Shown here: piece by piece, positions 53,088-63,969 of the stretch
Layout of the letters: each line of letters begins with the position of its first letter
Position numbering within the stretch: position 1 is the first letter of the stretch
Origin: Conchocele bisecta
Taxonomy: Eukaryota > Mollusca > Bivalvia > Lucinida > Thyasiridae
DNA length: 64,000 nucleotides
Reading direction: 5' to 3'
Assembly (NCBI GenBank): GCA_029237695.1
Contig: CM055265.1
Span: forward strand, 73,075,912 to 73,139,911
Notes under the pieces: model-generated
The model's input: only the letters and a program-made list of their open reading frames with translations
The model's database searches: none
What the model was told of the DNA's origin: nothing
Made by a program: the position numbers and the translations under genes

Positions 53088-53213
53088 TGTTAGTCGCGTT
53101 TGAATTGAAAGTTCGAATCGATACAAAATTTCAACAGGTCTGGAGTGTATACACTCCAGAACTGTTGAAATTGTGCATCGATTCGAAATTTCAATTCAAG
53201 TGCGACTAACATT
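53088..53213. repeat. Palindrome, 126 bp
   Basis: ATGTTAGTCGCGTTTGAATT faces AATTCAAGTGCGACTAACAT. The inner GATACAAAATTTCAACAG and TGGAGTGTATACACTCCA also pair. Confidence 0.88.
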
Positions 53214-53458
53214 TTCAGAGACGTTACCTCGCTGATTTTCACGCACAATGTTATAAAAAGAATGTTCCTGGCCATTTGTGTACATTTTTCTTGGACCGTC
53301 TGGACAAAACAAATAGGATTAAATCAGTTTAATCACTTTTAATCATTTAATTGCTTGACATTCTGAGGAATAAGCAGCTTTTGAGAATATAAACATTTAA
53401 ACGTCCAACGTGCCATCCGGCCTATAGACAACATAGTTTGACCTTTAACCCTTAGACC

Positions 53459-53677
53459 GCTACACACAACAATTGTCGTCTGTTGTTGCTTTACATCTAG
53501 CCTTATGTCTCAATAAAAACATGGTTTAACAGCACTTTAGAATCATTTCCATTGGAAAAGTGCTGTCAAAGCATGTCGGAAATGGTTCTAAAGTGATGTC
53601 CAAGCATGTTTTGGCGATAAAAATGGAAAATAGAAAATAAACAGCAGATGAAAAAATATAATATAGCGGTGTAAGGG
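53459..53677. mobile_element. Family C MITE, complete
   Basis: TTAA at 53455-53458 and 53678-53681. CCCTTAGACCGCTACACAC and TAGCGGTGTAAGGG are the ends. Confidence 0.9.
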
Positions 53678-54022
53678 TTAAATCTTTATACTTATATTTA
53701 AAATGCTGCTACATGTAACGTCTGCTTCTCATTGCATGAGTGGTACATGCAGAAGTTGATTTTGAAATTCTGAAATTGTTTTATGAAAAACAAACCATTG
53801 TCGGCAAATATCCAGAGCATGTCCATTCAACGTTGAAAGCTTAATGTATGCTTTTTCAAATGGAAGCCATTTTGAAACATGGCCCCCAAACACCATTTCG
53901 CTTATATAAATGTATTTTTACAGACCCCACTATTTTCATCAGCATCGTATTGTCTCGCTCTCCAGCACGGAATTGCCGGCGTGCAATGATCTGACCATCT
54001 TTTGGCGCGTTAACCTATTTAA

Positions 54023-54233
54023 CTGTTAGAATGCGGGAAACGATAACTGTCGTCTGCTGTTGTTTCATAGTTTGTGTTTTTCTCAATAAAACCATGGTTT
54101 GGCAACATTTTAGAATCATTTCCAAGGGAAATGATTCTGAAGTGTTGTCAAATCATATTTTACTGACTCAAAGAAAAAGTAAAACTAAATATTAAAACAC
54201 CAGACGACAAACGTTAATTCAGCATTGTACTGG
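54023..54233. mobile_element. Family C MITE
   Basis: TTAA at 54019-54022 and 54234-54237. The GAATGCGGGAAACGATAACT left end resembles the 30149 subfamily. Confidence 0.85.
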
Positions 54234-54344
54234 TTAAGGCATAAAATAGTTCTGGTGCGGGCAACAGTCCAGAATATAAAACGGAGGGTCAGATTTTTTT
54301 ATTATTATTATTTTAGTACTACTATTTAGACATGTTTACGTGTC

Positions 54345-54702
54345 AATAATTCCAGCACAAAAATATTTACACAATTCCCTAACATTTGATTTACCCGTAT
54401 CAAGTCTCTGTCCAAAATTTATATCCCAGTAAACTCCCGCCAAACTACTTTCCGTAACCGTGAGGCGCAGTTAAAATAATTCTTAAGAAAACGGAAAATA
54501 AACACATTTTCCTGATGAATTTATTTCAAATGCTGGAATTATAAGGAATGAATGGCTTTTTTGTGGAATTTATCGGGGATATAAACTTGGAAAAGTCGCG
54601 GGAATACTGGACGAGGCCTTCCGGCCTTCGTCCAGTATTCCCGCGACTTTTCCAAGTTTATACCCCGATAAATTCCACAAAAAGGCCATTCATTCCTATA
54701 AT
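54345..54702 (-). mobile_element. Family L element, reverse orientation
   Basis: ATAATTCCAGCACAAAAATA to GGCCATTCATTCCTATA. Apex identical to 27662-28019. Confidence 0.9.
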
Positions 54703-55380
54703 ATGGCTTAGTATGTATCCGTTTGTTAAGTGGCGCTGCGACTTCAGTAAAATGTAATAACTGCTCACAGAATTATAATAAAATACGTTCTCATGTATAA
54801 TAGATGTAGCATTAGCAATTAACTCTCAACTGTGTTTCAAATTGAATACATATAATATTGCGCCTTTCTCAAGTGTCCGCCGTATATAGGAACTGTTCTG
54901 ATGTTCAATTGTGATTTATGACCAGGAATGCCGGCTCATGTTGCGCATGTACTTCGTCAATTAGAACCCAAATTTACTTCAATCAAACGCCGAACGTTCC
55001 AGCTGGCTTGAAATCTGTGCACTGGGATCCGAAGTTGTGCTGAGAAAAGTTTACTGAAAGGCCGAGTCGGTACATGGGCGTACCAATTTTGGACCCTGTG
55101 TATCCGTATAATCCACATAGCGGAGCGTTTGCTGGGGAAACTATCGCGACGTATAATCAACGATATGCCACTGACTAACAGGTGCCAGACACGATATGCT
55201 GATGGCTGATTACTCCCCGTGCCAATCAACGCTTTTGGAACATAATCCCACCATGTGAACGTGCAGCACGATACAGATCTACCAGTGAATGTGTCGGTGG
55301 AAAACGGGTGCTAAAATCAGGGAGTTATCCCTCTTCTTTTAAGCCCCCTTAAATCGTTGTCAATGTGCAAAACGGATTAT
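54703..55380. other. Low-copy stretch, no supported gene
   Basis: A 90-codon minus-strand ORF (54957-55229) is open, has no recognisable domain and no clear splice or start context, so it is not called. Confidence 0.4.
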
Positions 55381-55591
55381 GTGTGAATGTGACTGAAGAA
55401 ATGGGGCTAATGGGTTTTGCGAACATTGCAGATCCAGAGCGGCCTGTGGTTCCGCACAGTCTGATCAGGAGCTGCACTGTTCAGCATTCCATCAATGAAA
55501 CACACGTCATGCTTCTGACAACCAATATCAGGCTACATGCGTGTGCTATTTGATCAGGAGCTACACTGGTCACACATATAATAAGTCACAG
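55381..55591 (+). mobile_element. Family A, right end short
   Basis: GTGTGAATGTGACTGAAGAA to AATAAGTCACAGCC. The CCCATTTCTCCAG segment is deleted. Confidence 0.8.
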
Positions 55592-55646
55592 CCTAATATA
55601 ACATGACATTTGGAGACGTTTGTGGCTGCGACAAACTGACCATTTT

Positions 55647-55748
55647 GTTACGGATTTTCGCCCACATTTGGTATGTGGGCGAAAATCCTTAAGCAAATTG
55701 TGCAGTTGTGCATTTTGTGCACAACTGCACAACTGCACAATTTGCTTT
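55647..55748. repeat. Two adjacent hairpins
   Basis: GGATTTTCGCCCACA..TGTGGGCGAAAATCC (55652-55689) is followed by AGCAAATTGTGCAGTTGTGC..GCACAATTTGCT (55692-55747), where the right arm repeats ACAACTGC twice. Confidence 0.9.
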
Positions 55749-55805
55749 CAACTGATACAGCATTATGTAGATTTCTACATTGAGATGTGCGATTTTTTGT
55801 GAAAA

Positions 55806-55925
55806 ATATAGACAAAAACTGCGAAATGCTCTGAACATTTAGTCAACTTTCGACGTCATTTACGGAAAATGTAAATAAATTTCATGAGATTTTTGCAATA
55901 CGAATTTGCATGTCTTGTCTCATTT
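55806..55925 (+). mobile_element. Family N right half, decayed
   Basis: TTAGTCAACTTTCGACGTCA, TTTACGGAAAATGTAAAT and TTTCATGAGATTTTTGCA follow the N right arm. Confidence 0.5.
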
Positions 55926-56015
55926 GAAAACTCCAGTTTTCAAGCAGAAATACGCCACTATGGCATAAACACTGTACAATAGTATGAAACAGGATATCTT
56001 ATCTTATCTTTAATA

Positions 56016-56217
56016 CAGTGGAACCTCTAAACCGGACACATAGAAAAGTTAGATGTGATTAAGTTTGATTAAGTTTCACTAAAGATAATGTCTGTTCATG
56101 ATCACAAAGCAGACACACTTACCTTGAAGCAGTCATCTGCCTGTTTTACACCAGAACATCTCTAAACCGGACACCCTGGGGAGCACCCAGGGTGTCCGGT
56201 TTAGAGAGGTTCCACTG
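56016..56217. mobile_element. Family B long element, complete
   Basis: TA at 56014-56015 and 56218-56219. CAGTGGAACCTCTAAACC at the left and GGTTTAGAGAGGTTCCACTG at the right. A secondary palindrome CACCCTGGGGAGCACCCAGG lies before the right end. Confidence 0.85.
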
Positions 56218-56311
56218 TATTATTACTTAGATATCAATGTTTGCCTAGAAATTGCCTGTATTTGCCTACAGCAATAACATACACAGTTCAGGCTGATACG
56301 GCGTGTTTTCC

Positions 56312-56403
56312 AGTCTGATACTGAAACTTCTAGTCTGATACTGCCATTTATAGTCTAATACCATCGTTACTAGTCTGATACCGCCGTTTCCAGTCCGATA
56401 CCA
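56312..56403 (+). repeat. 22-bp tandem repeat, about four copies
   Basis: CAGTCTGATACTGAAACTTC, TAGTCTGATACTGCCATTTA, TAGTCTAATACCATCGTTAC and TAGTCTGATACCGCCGTTTC are consecutive variants. Confidence 0.85.
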
Positions 56404-56614
56404 TGTCTCGCGCGCGTATTAAACCAATTCCTTTGGGCATGCGCATTGCGTATGTTTACTTTATCGGCTGCGTAGATGCCGGGAATTTAAATTTGTAGGC
56501 TCTGTATTTCATGATTCAATCATGGATAACGGTATAGATTTTAATATAGGATTATCACAACTGCCGGATGATTGATATTGAAATTTATATCTAAGTAATC
56601 TAAGTAATAAAGAC

Positions 56615-56700
56615 GTTAATACGTGTCTTGTTTGATATCGGCCTAGGTATCGTCCCTGGGTCGATACCTAGGCCGATATCAAACAAGCCACGTATTAACC
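56615..56700. repeat. Palindrome, 86 bp
   Basis: GTTTGATATCGGCCTAGGTA and its exact reverse flank TCGTCCCTGGGTCGA. The outer parts GTTAATACGTG and CACGTATTAAC pair. Confidence 0.9.
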
Positions 56701-56799
56701 TCTAAATAATAAGAATGTAACAAGTTTACTGGTTTCATAAGGAACGCGGCTGTGCTAGATGTATTTATTGTAAATATAATATAAGTACAGCACCGTACA

Positions 56800-57216
56800 C
56801 AAGGTGTATGATCACGTGGTACTAACAACAACAACAAGTACTGAAACTTCCAGAATCCATCCGATTAAAAGTACGTATTCTTTTATATTGTCCTTATTAC
56901 GTAACGGATTTCGATGAAATATGGCGCATCAAACGCGTCTTGTTAAGCTGCATTTTGGTGGTCTCTGTATTTTCGCCCAAACTTCTGTCGTTTTTGCGAA
57001 GAATCGATTTACGTGTCTACCGACACGGAAATCGATTCTTCGCAAAAACGACATAAGTCTGTATCGAACTCCATGGACCACCAAATGCAGCTCTTGAAGA
57101 CACATTTTCTGCGCCATGTTTCATCAAAATCCGTTGCATATTAAGGAAAGTATCAAATAATACTCACTTTGGAGTGGGCGACGTTGTTGTTGTTGTTACC
57201 ACGTGATCATGCATTG
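56800..57216. mobile_element. Family J hairpin MITE, copy 3
   Basis: GTACA is duplicated exactly at 56795-56799 and 57217-57221. The ends are CAAGGTGTATGATCACGTGG and CACGTGATCATGCATTG. The apex is CGAAGAATCGATTTACGTGT..GACACGGAAATCGATTCTTC. Confidence 0.9.
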
Positions 57217-57332
57217 GTACATTTAACATGCACAGTTCAACTCATGTGCTTTCTCTATCGGTCTAATGTGCAGCTATTACACTAGAGTAGTTAGCTTTTA
57301 ATATATAAGCTGTCCATCGAAATTACAATCAT

Positions 57333-57805
57333 CAGGCACCAAATGTTTTTATAGGAATTAAATAAGTGTATAATTGTGTCACTATCCCAGCAGTTCTGAA
57401 AATTACGAGTGCCGGCAATACAGATATACTCATTTAGTAATATTTATTTTACTGACAGTGACACGCGGTGTTATCAGGCTATTTTCATATGCAAATGAGG
57501 TAAAACAATTAGAATTATTTATACTAATTAAATGCGTCACCTGAAAACAAAATATTTATAAAGTATTTTCACTGCACATCTAAAAATAAATACAGAGAAT
57601 AAATCGTAATGTCCGTTAACATTTGAAGGAAACACGGTTATCGCCCCTGCTATCAGTGTGGATATTTACGTCTGATATAAAATGTATAATCATGCCAATC
57701 AATACGTGGGGTACTGGTGAATGAATGTTTATTTTGCCAGAAAATGTCTCAGATTATGTCTCTGATATAGAGAACATTTTGTGCCTACTGAGTGGGCATG
57801 TACCT
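57333..57805. mobile_element. Family F, left end lost
   Basis: Starts inside the left end (AGGCACCAAATG) and runs through AATACGTGGGGTACTGGTGA to GGGCATGTACCT with TTAA 57806-57809. The last 36 bp are duplicated immediately after (57810-57844). Confidence 0.85.
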
Positions 57806-57848
57806 TTAAAGAACATTTTGTGCCTACTGAGTGGGCATGTACCTTTAA

Positions 57849-58351
57849 AGGTACATGCCCACTCAGTAGACACAAACTGTTCTTTATATGAATTAAATAA
57901 GTGTATAATTGTGTAACTATTCCACCACTTTTAAAAATTACAAGTGTCCGCTATACAGATATAATCATTTAGTAATATTTGTTTTACTGATAGCGACGTG
58001 CTGTTGTATCAGGCTATTTTCATATGCAAATGAGGCATGCATTTTTTTTAATTATTTATACTAATTAAATGCGACACCTGAAAAAATACTATTTTCGACA
58101 GATAATAAAGAATGATCATTGCACATCAAAAAATAAACACAGATACTAAATAATAATATCCGTTAACATTTTCAGGAAACACGGTTATCGTCCCTGATAT
58201 AAATGTGGAAATTTACTTCTGATATAAATTGTATAATAATGCCAATCAATACGTGGGGTAATGGTGAATGCCAGAAAATGTCTCAGATGATATCTCTGAT
58301 GTAAATAACATTGTGGGACTATATATATATATACTGAGTGGGCATGTACCT
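57849..58351. mobile_element. Family F MITE, complete reference copy
   Basis: TTAA 57845-57848 and 58352-58355. About 500 bp from AGGTACATGCCCACTCAGTA to CTGAGTGGGCATGTACCT. A (TA)n run near 58320-58332 replaces part of the right end. Internal order matches all other F copies. Confidence 0.9.
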
Positions 58352-58497
58352 TTAATAATTAAATATACAGCAAACCCACTATACTAACGTTTCCGAATAA
58401 TAACTTTATTGGCGAAATATTTGACTTGCTAAGTGGCATGCAGTTTACATGTTTACAATATGCACTGTTTTGAGATATTTCTTTCCTAAGAAGTATC

Positions 58498-58921
58498 CTT
58501 TATCAGGTAACGATCATTGTATTGGCCAAATACGGATGATAACATAATGTCGTATCGGGCATTGACCTGATACGAATATTCGGGTTACAACGAATTGAAA
58601 ATCGACGTTTCATTGGCCGAACGGCGTCACATGACGTTACCGAATTACGTCACTGTAATGACACAACGCAAACAAGTCTGCGTTCTTTTCAAAGAAATAA
58701 ACGTCGTCATAATTGCTCATTTTGTAGCAAAAAAAACGTTACATAATACATATAATACCATGCTATTGGATTTTGATATCAAGTCTATTAGGCTCGACTC
58801 GGAAACGCGTAGGAATTCCGAGGCTCAGAATTTCTCGATGAGCCTCGGAATTCCTACGCGTTTCCTAGCCTTACCTGATAGACTTGATACAGAAAGATAC
58901 CATCCTGGTACTACGTAATAC
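58498..58921 (+). mobile_element. Family I element, copy 2
   Basis: Same block order as 7828-8181. The terminal hairpin here is longer: ACGCGTAGGAATTCCGAGGC with its reverse complement around CAGAATTTCTCGATGA. Confidence 0.75.
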
Positions 58922-59370
58922 TATAGGTTTAATAGCCACTTCATGTTAGCTTACGCTGTTGGCAAATATATTTAGTTCGATTTGCATCAAGATCTATGAA
59001 TTAATTTCGATTCGGTTTATGAAAGCTGGCGACGCACATGATATAAACTGACATAGGAACGGCAACAATTTAAATAATTATGGTGGGTATTTGGCACGGA
59101 TACTGGTCCGTAATAAGACGGACAAATTGCCGTAGTTTTCCGGCGGGAATTCTATAGACGGATTTAACGTTGTATGTTTTTATTCATCCAGACCTGTAGT
59201 TATTCATTATTGCTATTCTTGTAGCGCCAAACCTTGTCTCCAACAGTCTGGCAGCGTTGTTTGGTGGAACATTAAACAAACAAGGGCGTCGTCAGGAGAG
59301 ATTCAATTGGTTCGTACGAGCTCCCTTTTTTGGAACCAGTATGTAGTCATTTTCAGTGCATGAATGAGCA
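58922..59370. other. Low-copy stretch, no feature seen
   Basis: No recognised element end or coding signal. Confidence 0.35.
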
Positions 59371-59374
59371 GATA

Positions 59375-59562
59375 CAGTGAAACCTCGCTAATCCGGACAC
59401 CCTGGGAGGTCCCCAGGGTGACCGGTTTAGCGAGGTTTCACTGCAAATCAGGCATTTGATTTACCGAGCCATAGTTATATGCTATGCGATCACGAACATG
59501 CATTATCATTCGAGATAAATGACCAAGTGTGTCTTGTTTTCCGGTTTAGAGAGGTTCCACTG
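59375..59562. mobile_element. Family B element, uninterrupted (empty site for V)
   Basis: TA at 59373-59374 and 59563-59564. It contains GAGCCATAGTTATATGCTAT, the unoccupied counterpart of the V insertion site at 2978-3960, and ends AGAGAGGTTCCACTG. Confidence 0.9.
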
Positions 59563-59714
59563 TATTATAATATTCAAATGCATTACTAACAAACCATAGT
59601 CAAGCGATTCAAAAATGTACTGCAAGATGATCATTTTCAGAAATACGCTTCTTAAATTGACAGAAAGCTTTGCCCAGGAGCATTTGGCTTCTGGTTACTA
59701 AATGAAAAGTGTGA

Positions 59715-59830
59715 CGTTCCAGTGGTCGGATGACGTCATGTGCCGTTACCAAATGACGTCAGTGTAATGACGCAACGTAAACAAGTCCGCGTTCAGTCTA
59801 TAGATAACGACGTCATATGTGGTCATTTTC
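59715..59830 (+). mobile_element. Family I fragment
   Basis: GGATGACGTCATGTGCCGTT, AAATGACGTCAGTGTAATGA and CGTAAACAAGTCCGCGTT correspond to the middle of I. Confidence 0.6.
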
Positions 59831-59849
59831 GAGCATAAAAACTTTCCGG

Positions 59850-59952
59850 GGCTGTGAAGTAACTGAAATATGTCAGGGGTCCAGGGGTTGCACCCGTTGC
59901 TTCACAACTGACAGTCGAACCCCCTTTTAAAAAATGCTGGTGACGCCCATGA
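59850..59952 (+). repeat. Family X, copy 2
   Basis: GTTGCTTCACAACTGACAGT and CGAACCCCCTTTTAAAAAAT followed by GCTGGTGACGCCC match 35410-35485. Confidence 0.65.
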
Positions 59953-60064
59953 TAAGCACGGTTCTGAAGAAAACTATCACGAACAGGGACGGTTTGGCCA
60001 TAGTCCAACACCAGTTCATTGATTTCGAATTTGTCCCAATGATGATACACTGTATGTTGTACAA

Positions 60065-60281
60065 GTGGCCGTGACTGGAGAAATGGGGCTTATGGGATTT
60101 GTGACCAGTGTAGCTCCTGATGAAATAGCACACTCCTATTTCCTGATAAAGCATGAGAAGCATGACGGGTGTTTCTTTGATTGAATGGCAAACAGTGCAG
60201 ATCCTGACCAGACTGTGTGGATGCACAGGCTGATATGCACACTGGTCGCCAAACCCATAAGCCCATTGCTCCAGTCACAGC
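60065..60281 (-). mobile_element. Family A, full length
   Basis: GTGGCCGTGACTGGAGAAAT to CCATTGCTCCAGTCACAG, with both inverted ends recognisable. Confidence 0.85.
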
Positions 60282-60318
60282 AATATTATATATGTAGGGC
60301 CTGCTACATGTACATTAA

Positions 60319-60390
60319 AGGTACGTGCCCACTCAGTAGGCACAAACTGTTCTTTATAGGAATTAAATAAGTGTATACTTACATGTACCT
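60319..60390. mobile_element. Family F, 72-bp minimal copy
   Basis: TTAA 60315-60318 and 60391-60394. Only the left 60 bp and the last 12 bp (ACATGTACCT) remain, the smallest TTAA-bounded F copy here. Confidence 0.88.
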
Positions 60391-60394
60391 TTAA

Positions 60395-60603
60395 TATTTC
60401 CCAGAGTATCAATGTTTATGAAGATCTATTGACAATACCAACTAGTAATCGAGCAATTTGATTGTCTGAGTCTGAGCTGTATCACAGCTCAGGCTCAGCC
60501 AATCAAGCTGCTTGATTTCAAGTACAGTATTAAAGCATTTTGAAATAAGGAAATTGACAAATATTGGCAAGATTTGATTAGACGGTAGCGTACAGATATA
60601 TAT
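60395..60603 (-). repeat. Family Y, copy 2 (reverse)
   Basis: AATGTTTATGAAGATCTATT, AATCAAGCTGCTTGATTTCA and TTTGATTAGACGGTAGCGTA are the reverse of 33905-34105. It has an additional CTGAGCTGTATCACAGCTCAG hairpin. Confidence 0.75.
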
Positions 60604-60659
60604 GTATATGCCAACTAACAGATGGAAGGCGATGCGATACATGTACTACGATGACGATC

Positions 60660-63245
60660 CTGATACAAAGGCAATGGTACGTTACTACGATAATGTACTG
60701 TGATATTGCAACAGTACGATCTCGATACTACGGTACTACAGTGGTGCTACCACGATAGAAGGATGATGATATTACTATATAATATCGCGTTATCGTATAT
60801 CATCATGGTGACATTGTGGTATCGCCATGGTGACATCGTGATATCGCCATGGTAATATCGTAGTATCGGCATCGTAGTATCATACAATTGGCATCGCGCT
60901 GTCGTACTATCGCCATCGTTGCATCGTGATCCACCATCATACTATCATAGTATCGGCATCACACTATTGTACTATCGCCATCGTTGCATCGTGGTCCGCC
61001 ATCATACTATCATAGTATCGCATCACACTATCGTGCCCCACGTGTCTGCCACCATCGACTGGCATCATAGTATCCGCATCATACTATCATAGTATCGGCA
61101 TCACACTATTCGTACTATCCCCAAACGTTGCATCGTGGTCCGCCATCATACTATCATAGTATCGGCATCACACATGTACTATCCCCCTCGTTGCATCGCG
61201 GTCCGCCATCATACATCATATTTTTTTTTTTTTAAATAAAAAATCGGCATCACACTATCGTATACTATCACATCGTTGCATCGTGGTCCGCCATCATACA
61301 TCATAGTATCCAGGCATCACACTATCGTACTATCACCATCGTTGCATCGTGGTCCCGCCATCATAACTATCTAGTAACGCATCACACTATCCGTACTATC
61401 ACCATCGTTGCATCCGGGTCCGCCATCATACTATCATAGTACGGCATCACACTATTGTACTATCGCCATCGTTGCATCGTGGTCCGCCAACATACTAATC
61501 ATAGTATCGGCATCACACTATTGTACTATCGCCATCGTTGCATCGTGGTCCGCCATCATACTATCATAGTATCGGCATCACACTATCGTACTATCACCAT
61601 CGTTGCATCGTGGTCCGCCATCATACTCATAGTATCGGCATCACACTATCGTAAATATACTATCGGGCCATCGTTGGACATCGAGTCCGCCATCATACTA
61701 TCATAGTAATCGGCATCACACTATCGTACTATCGCCATCGTTGCATACGTGGTCCCGCCCATTATCATACTATCATAGTATCGGCATCACACTATTGTAC
61801 TATCGCCATCGTTGCATCGTGGTCCGCCATCATACTATCATAGTCTCGTACGGCATCAACACTATTGTCTATCGCCATACGTGCAATCGTGGTGCCCCAT
61901 TCATACTATCATAGTATCGGCATCACACTATCGTACTTAAGCCATCGTTGGCTCGTGGTCCGCCATCATACTATCATAGTATCGGCAACACACTATTGTA
62001 CTATCGCCATCGTTTGCATCGTGGTCCGCCATCATACTATCATAGTATCGGCATCACACTATTGTACTATCGCCATCGTTGCATCGTGGTCCGCCATCAT
62101 ACTATCATAGTATCGGCATCACACTATCGTACTATCGCCATCGTTGCATCGTGGTCCGCCATCATACTATCATAGTATCGGCATCACACTATGTACTATC
62201 GCCATCGTTGCATCGTGGTCCGCCATCATACTATCATAGTATCGGCATCACACTATCGTACTATCGCCATCGTTGCATCGTGGTCCGCCATCATACTATC
62301 ATAGTATCGGCATCACACTATTGTACTATCGCCATCGTTGCATCGTGGTCCGCCATCATACTATCATAGTATCGGCATCACACTATCGTACTATCGCCAT
62401 CGTTGCATCGTGGTCCGCCATCATACTATCATAGTATCGGCATCACACTATTGTACTATCGCCATCGTTGCATCGTGGTCCGCCATCATACTATCATAGT
62501 TTCGGCATCACACTATCGTACTATCACCATCGTTGCATCGTGGTCCGCCATCATACTATCATAGTATCGGCATCACACTATCGTGCTATCGCCATCGTTG
62601 CATCGTGGTCCGCCATCATACTATCACAGTATCCGCATCGCACTATCGCACAATCGCCATCGTTGCATCGTGGTATTGCCATCATACTATCATAGTTTCG
62701 GCATCACACTATCGTGCTATCGCCATCGTTGCATCGTGGTCCGCCATCATACTATCACAGTATCCGCATCGCACTATCGCACAATCGCCATCGTTGCATC
62801 GTGGTATTGCCATCATACTATCATAGTTTTGGCATCACACTATCGTACTATCGCACTATCGCCATCGTTGCATCGTGGTATTGCCATCATACTATCATAG
62901 TATCGGCATCGCACTATCGTACTATCGCCATCGTTGCATCGTGGTCCGCCATCATATTATCATAGTATCGGCATCACACTGTCGTACTATCGCCATCGTT
63001 GCATCGTGGTCCGCCATCATACTATCATAGTATCGGCATCACACTATCGTACTATCGCCATCGTTGCATCGTGGTTCGCCATCATACTATCATAGTATCG
63101 GCATCACACTATCGTACTATCGCCATCGTTGCATCGTGTTATCGCCAGCGTATTATCATAGTATCGGCACCGCACTATCGCCATCATAATATCGTGGTAT
63201 CGCCGCCGTAGTATCGTAGAATCGTGTTATCGTAGGATCTACCCG
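60660..63245 (+). repeat. 65-bp satellite array built from 13-bp subunits
   Basis: From about 60925 the unit is ATCATACTATCAT, AGTATCGGCATCA, CACTATCGTACTA, TCGCCATCGTTGC, ATCGTGGTCCGCC: five 13-mers, 65 bp (check: ACTATCATAG at 62101 and 62166). There are roughly 36 units. The left edge (60780-60920) has simpler 22-bp variants such as ATATCGCCATGGTGACATCG. Many indels and an A/T run occur at 61020-62000. ORFs of 75-105 codons arise because all frames are open. Confidence 0.95.
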
Positions 63246-63513
63246 ATAGCGATATGATGATGGCGTAAATGGAACACCTTAAGAACGACGCTAAAACACT
63301 TAGATATACATGTAAATTCGTGGAAGCAACTGTGGCAATCGTTACACAGGCAAGCGTATCCATTACTGATGACCTTTTGTTGGGAGACCGGGGTGCAAAT
63401 TGCAAAACAATTGCTGTTGCCATAGTAACAGACACACAATAACAGAGCACGCGGAGTAATTAACCTATAGTACGGGAAAACCCGACCTTGTGACATTAGC
63501 GATAAGCGCAACC
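63246..63513. other. Low-copy stretch, no feature seen
   Basis: Minus-strand ORFs of 88 and 123 codons run from here into repeats on both sides; neither shows a domain. Confidence 0.35.
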
Positions 63514-63730
63514 ATATGAGACACGCCATGTGATTTTGAACTTCGGACATCTGTGTAATTTCATGAAATACGTTTACAAAATTGACAATATTTTCCGTAA
63601 ATGGCGTCAAAAGTTGACAAACTTTTCAGAGTACATGTACATGTATTTAAGAAAATTAATGTAAATTTTGTAAACGTTTTTCGTGAATTACGCAGATGTC
63701 CGAAGGTACAAAATCACAAGGCGTGTCTTA
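63514..63730. mobile_element. Family N hairpin MITE, apex deleted
   Basis: GAGACACGCCATGTGATTTT and AAAATCACAAGGCGTGTC are the ends. The apex region is replaced by ACATGTACATGTATTT. Confidence 0.8.
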
Positions 63731-63734
63731 ATTA

Positions 63735-63969
63735 TGTGTGACAGTGACTGGAGAAATGGGATTTGTGACAAATGCAGCACACTCCTGATCAAATAGCAGA
63801 CTAGTGTTGCCTGATAACGATCTATTTGGCTTACGTGTGGCATTATGGGTATTTCATTAATGGAATGGCCAACAGTGCAGATCCTGATCAGACTGAGGAT
63901 GCAGCACTGATCTGGATCTACACTGGTCGCAATTCCCAATAAGCCACATTTTTCTAGTTGCGGCCCCAT
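63735..63969 (-). mobile_element. Family A, full length, diverged
   Basis: TGTGTGACAGTGACTGGAGA to TTTTTCTAGTTGCGGCCCCAT. It lies within 5 bp of the preceding N copy. Confidence 0.8.

Noticed and set aside
7985..59765. TGACGTCA (CRE-like) sites as regulatory elements
   Set aside because: They occur inside family I, K and Q repeats at fixed positions, with no gene nearby; reported as part of the repeats instead.
61455..63211. Overlapping 70-105 codon ORFs with a repeating peptide
   Set aside because: All frames of the 65-bp satellite are open; the peptide repeats with a three-unit period, as expected from repetition.
63239..63610. 123-codon minus-strand ORF
   Set aside because: It crosses from the satellite edge into a family N hairpin and has no recognisable domain.
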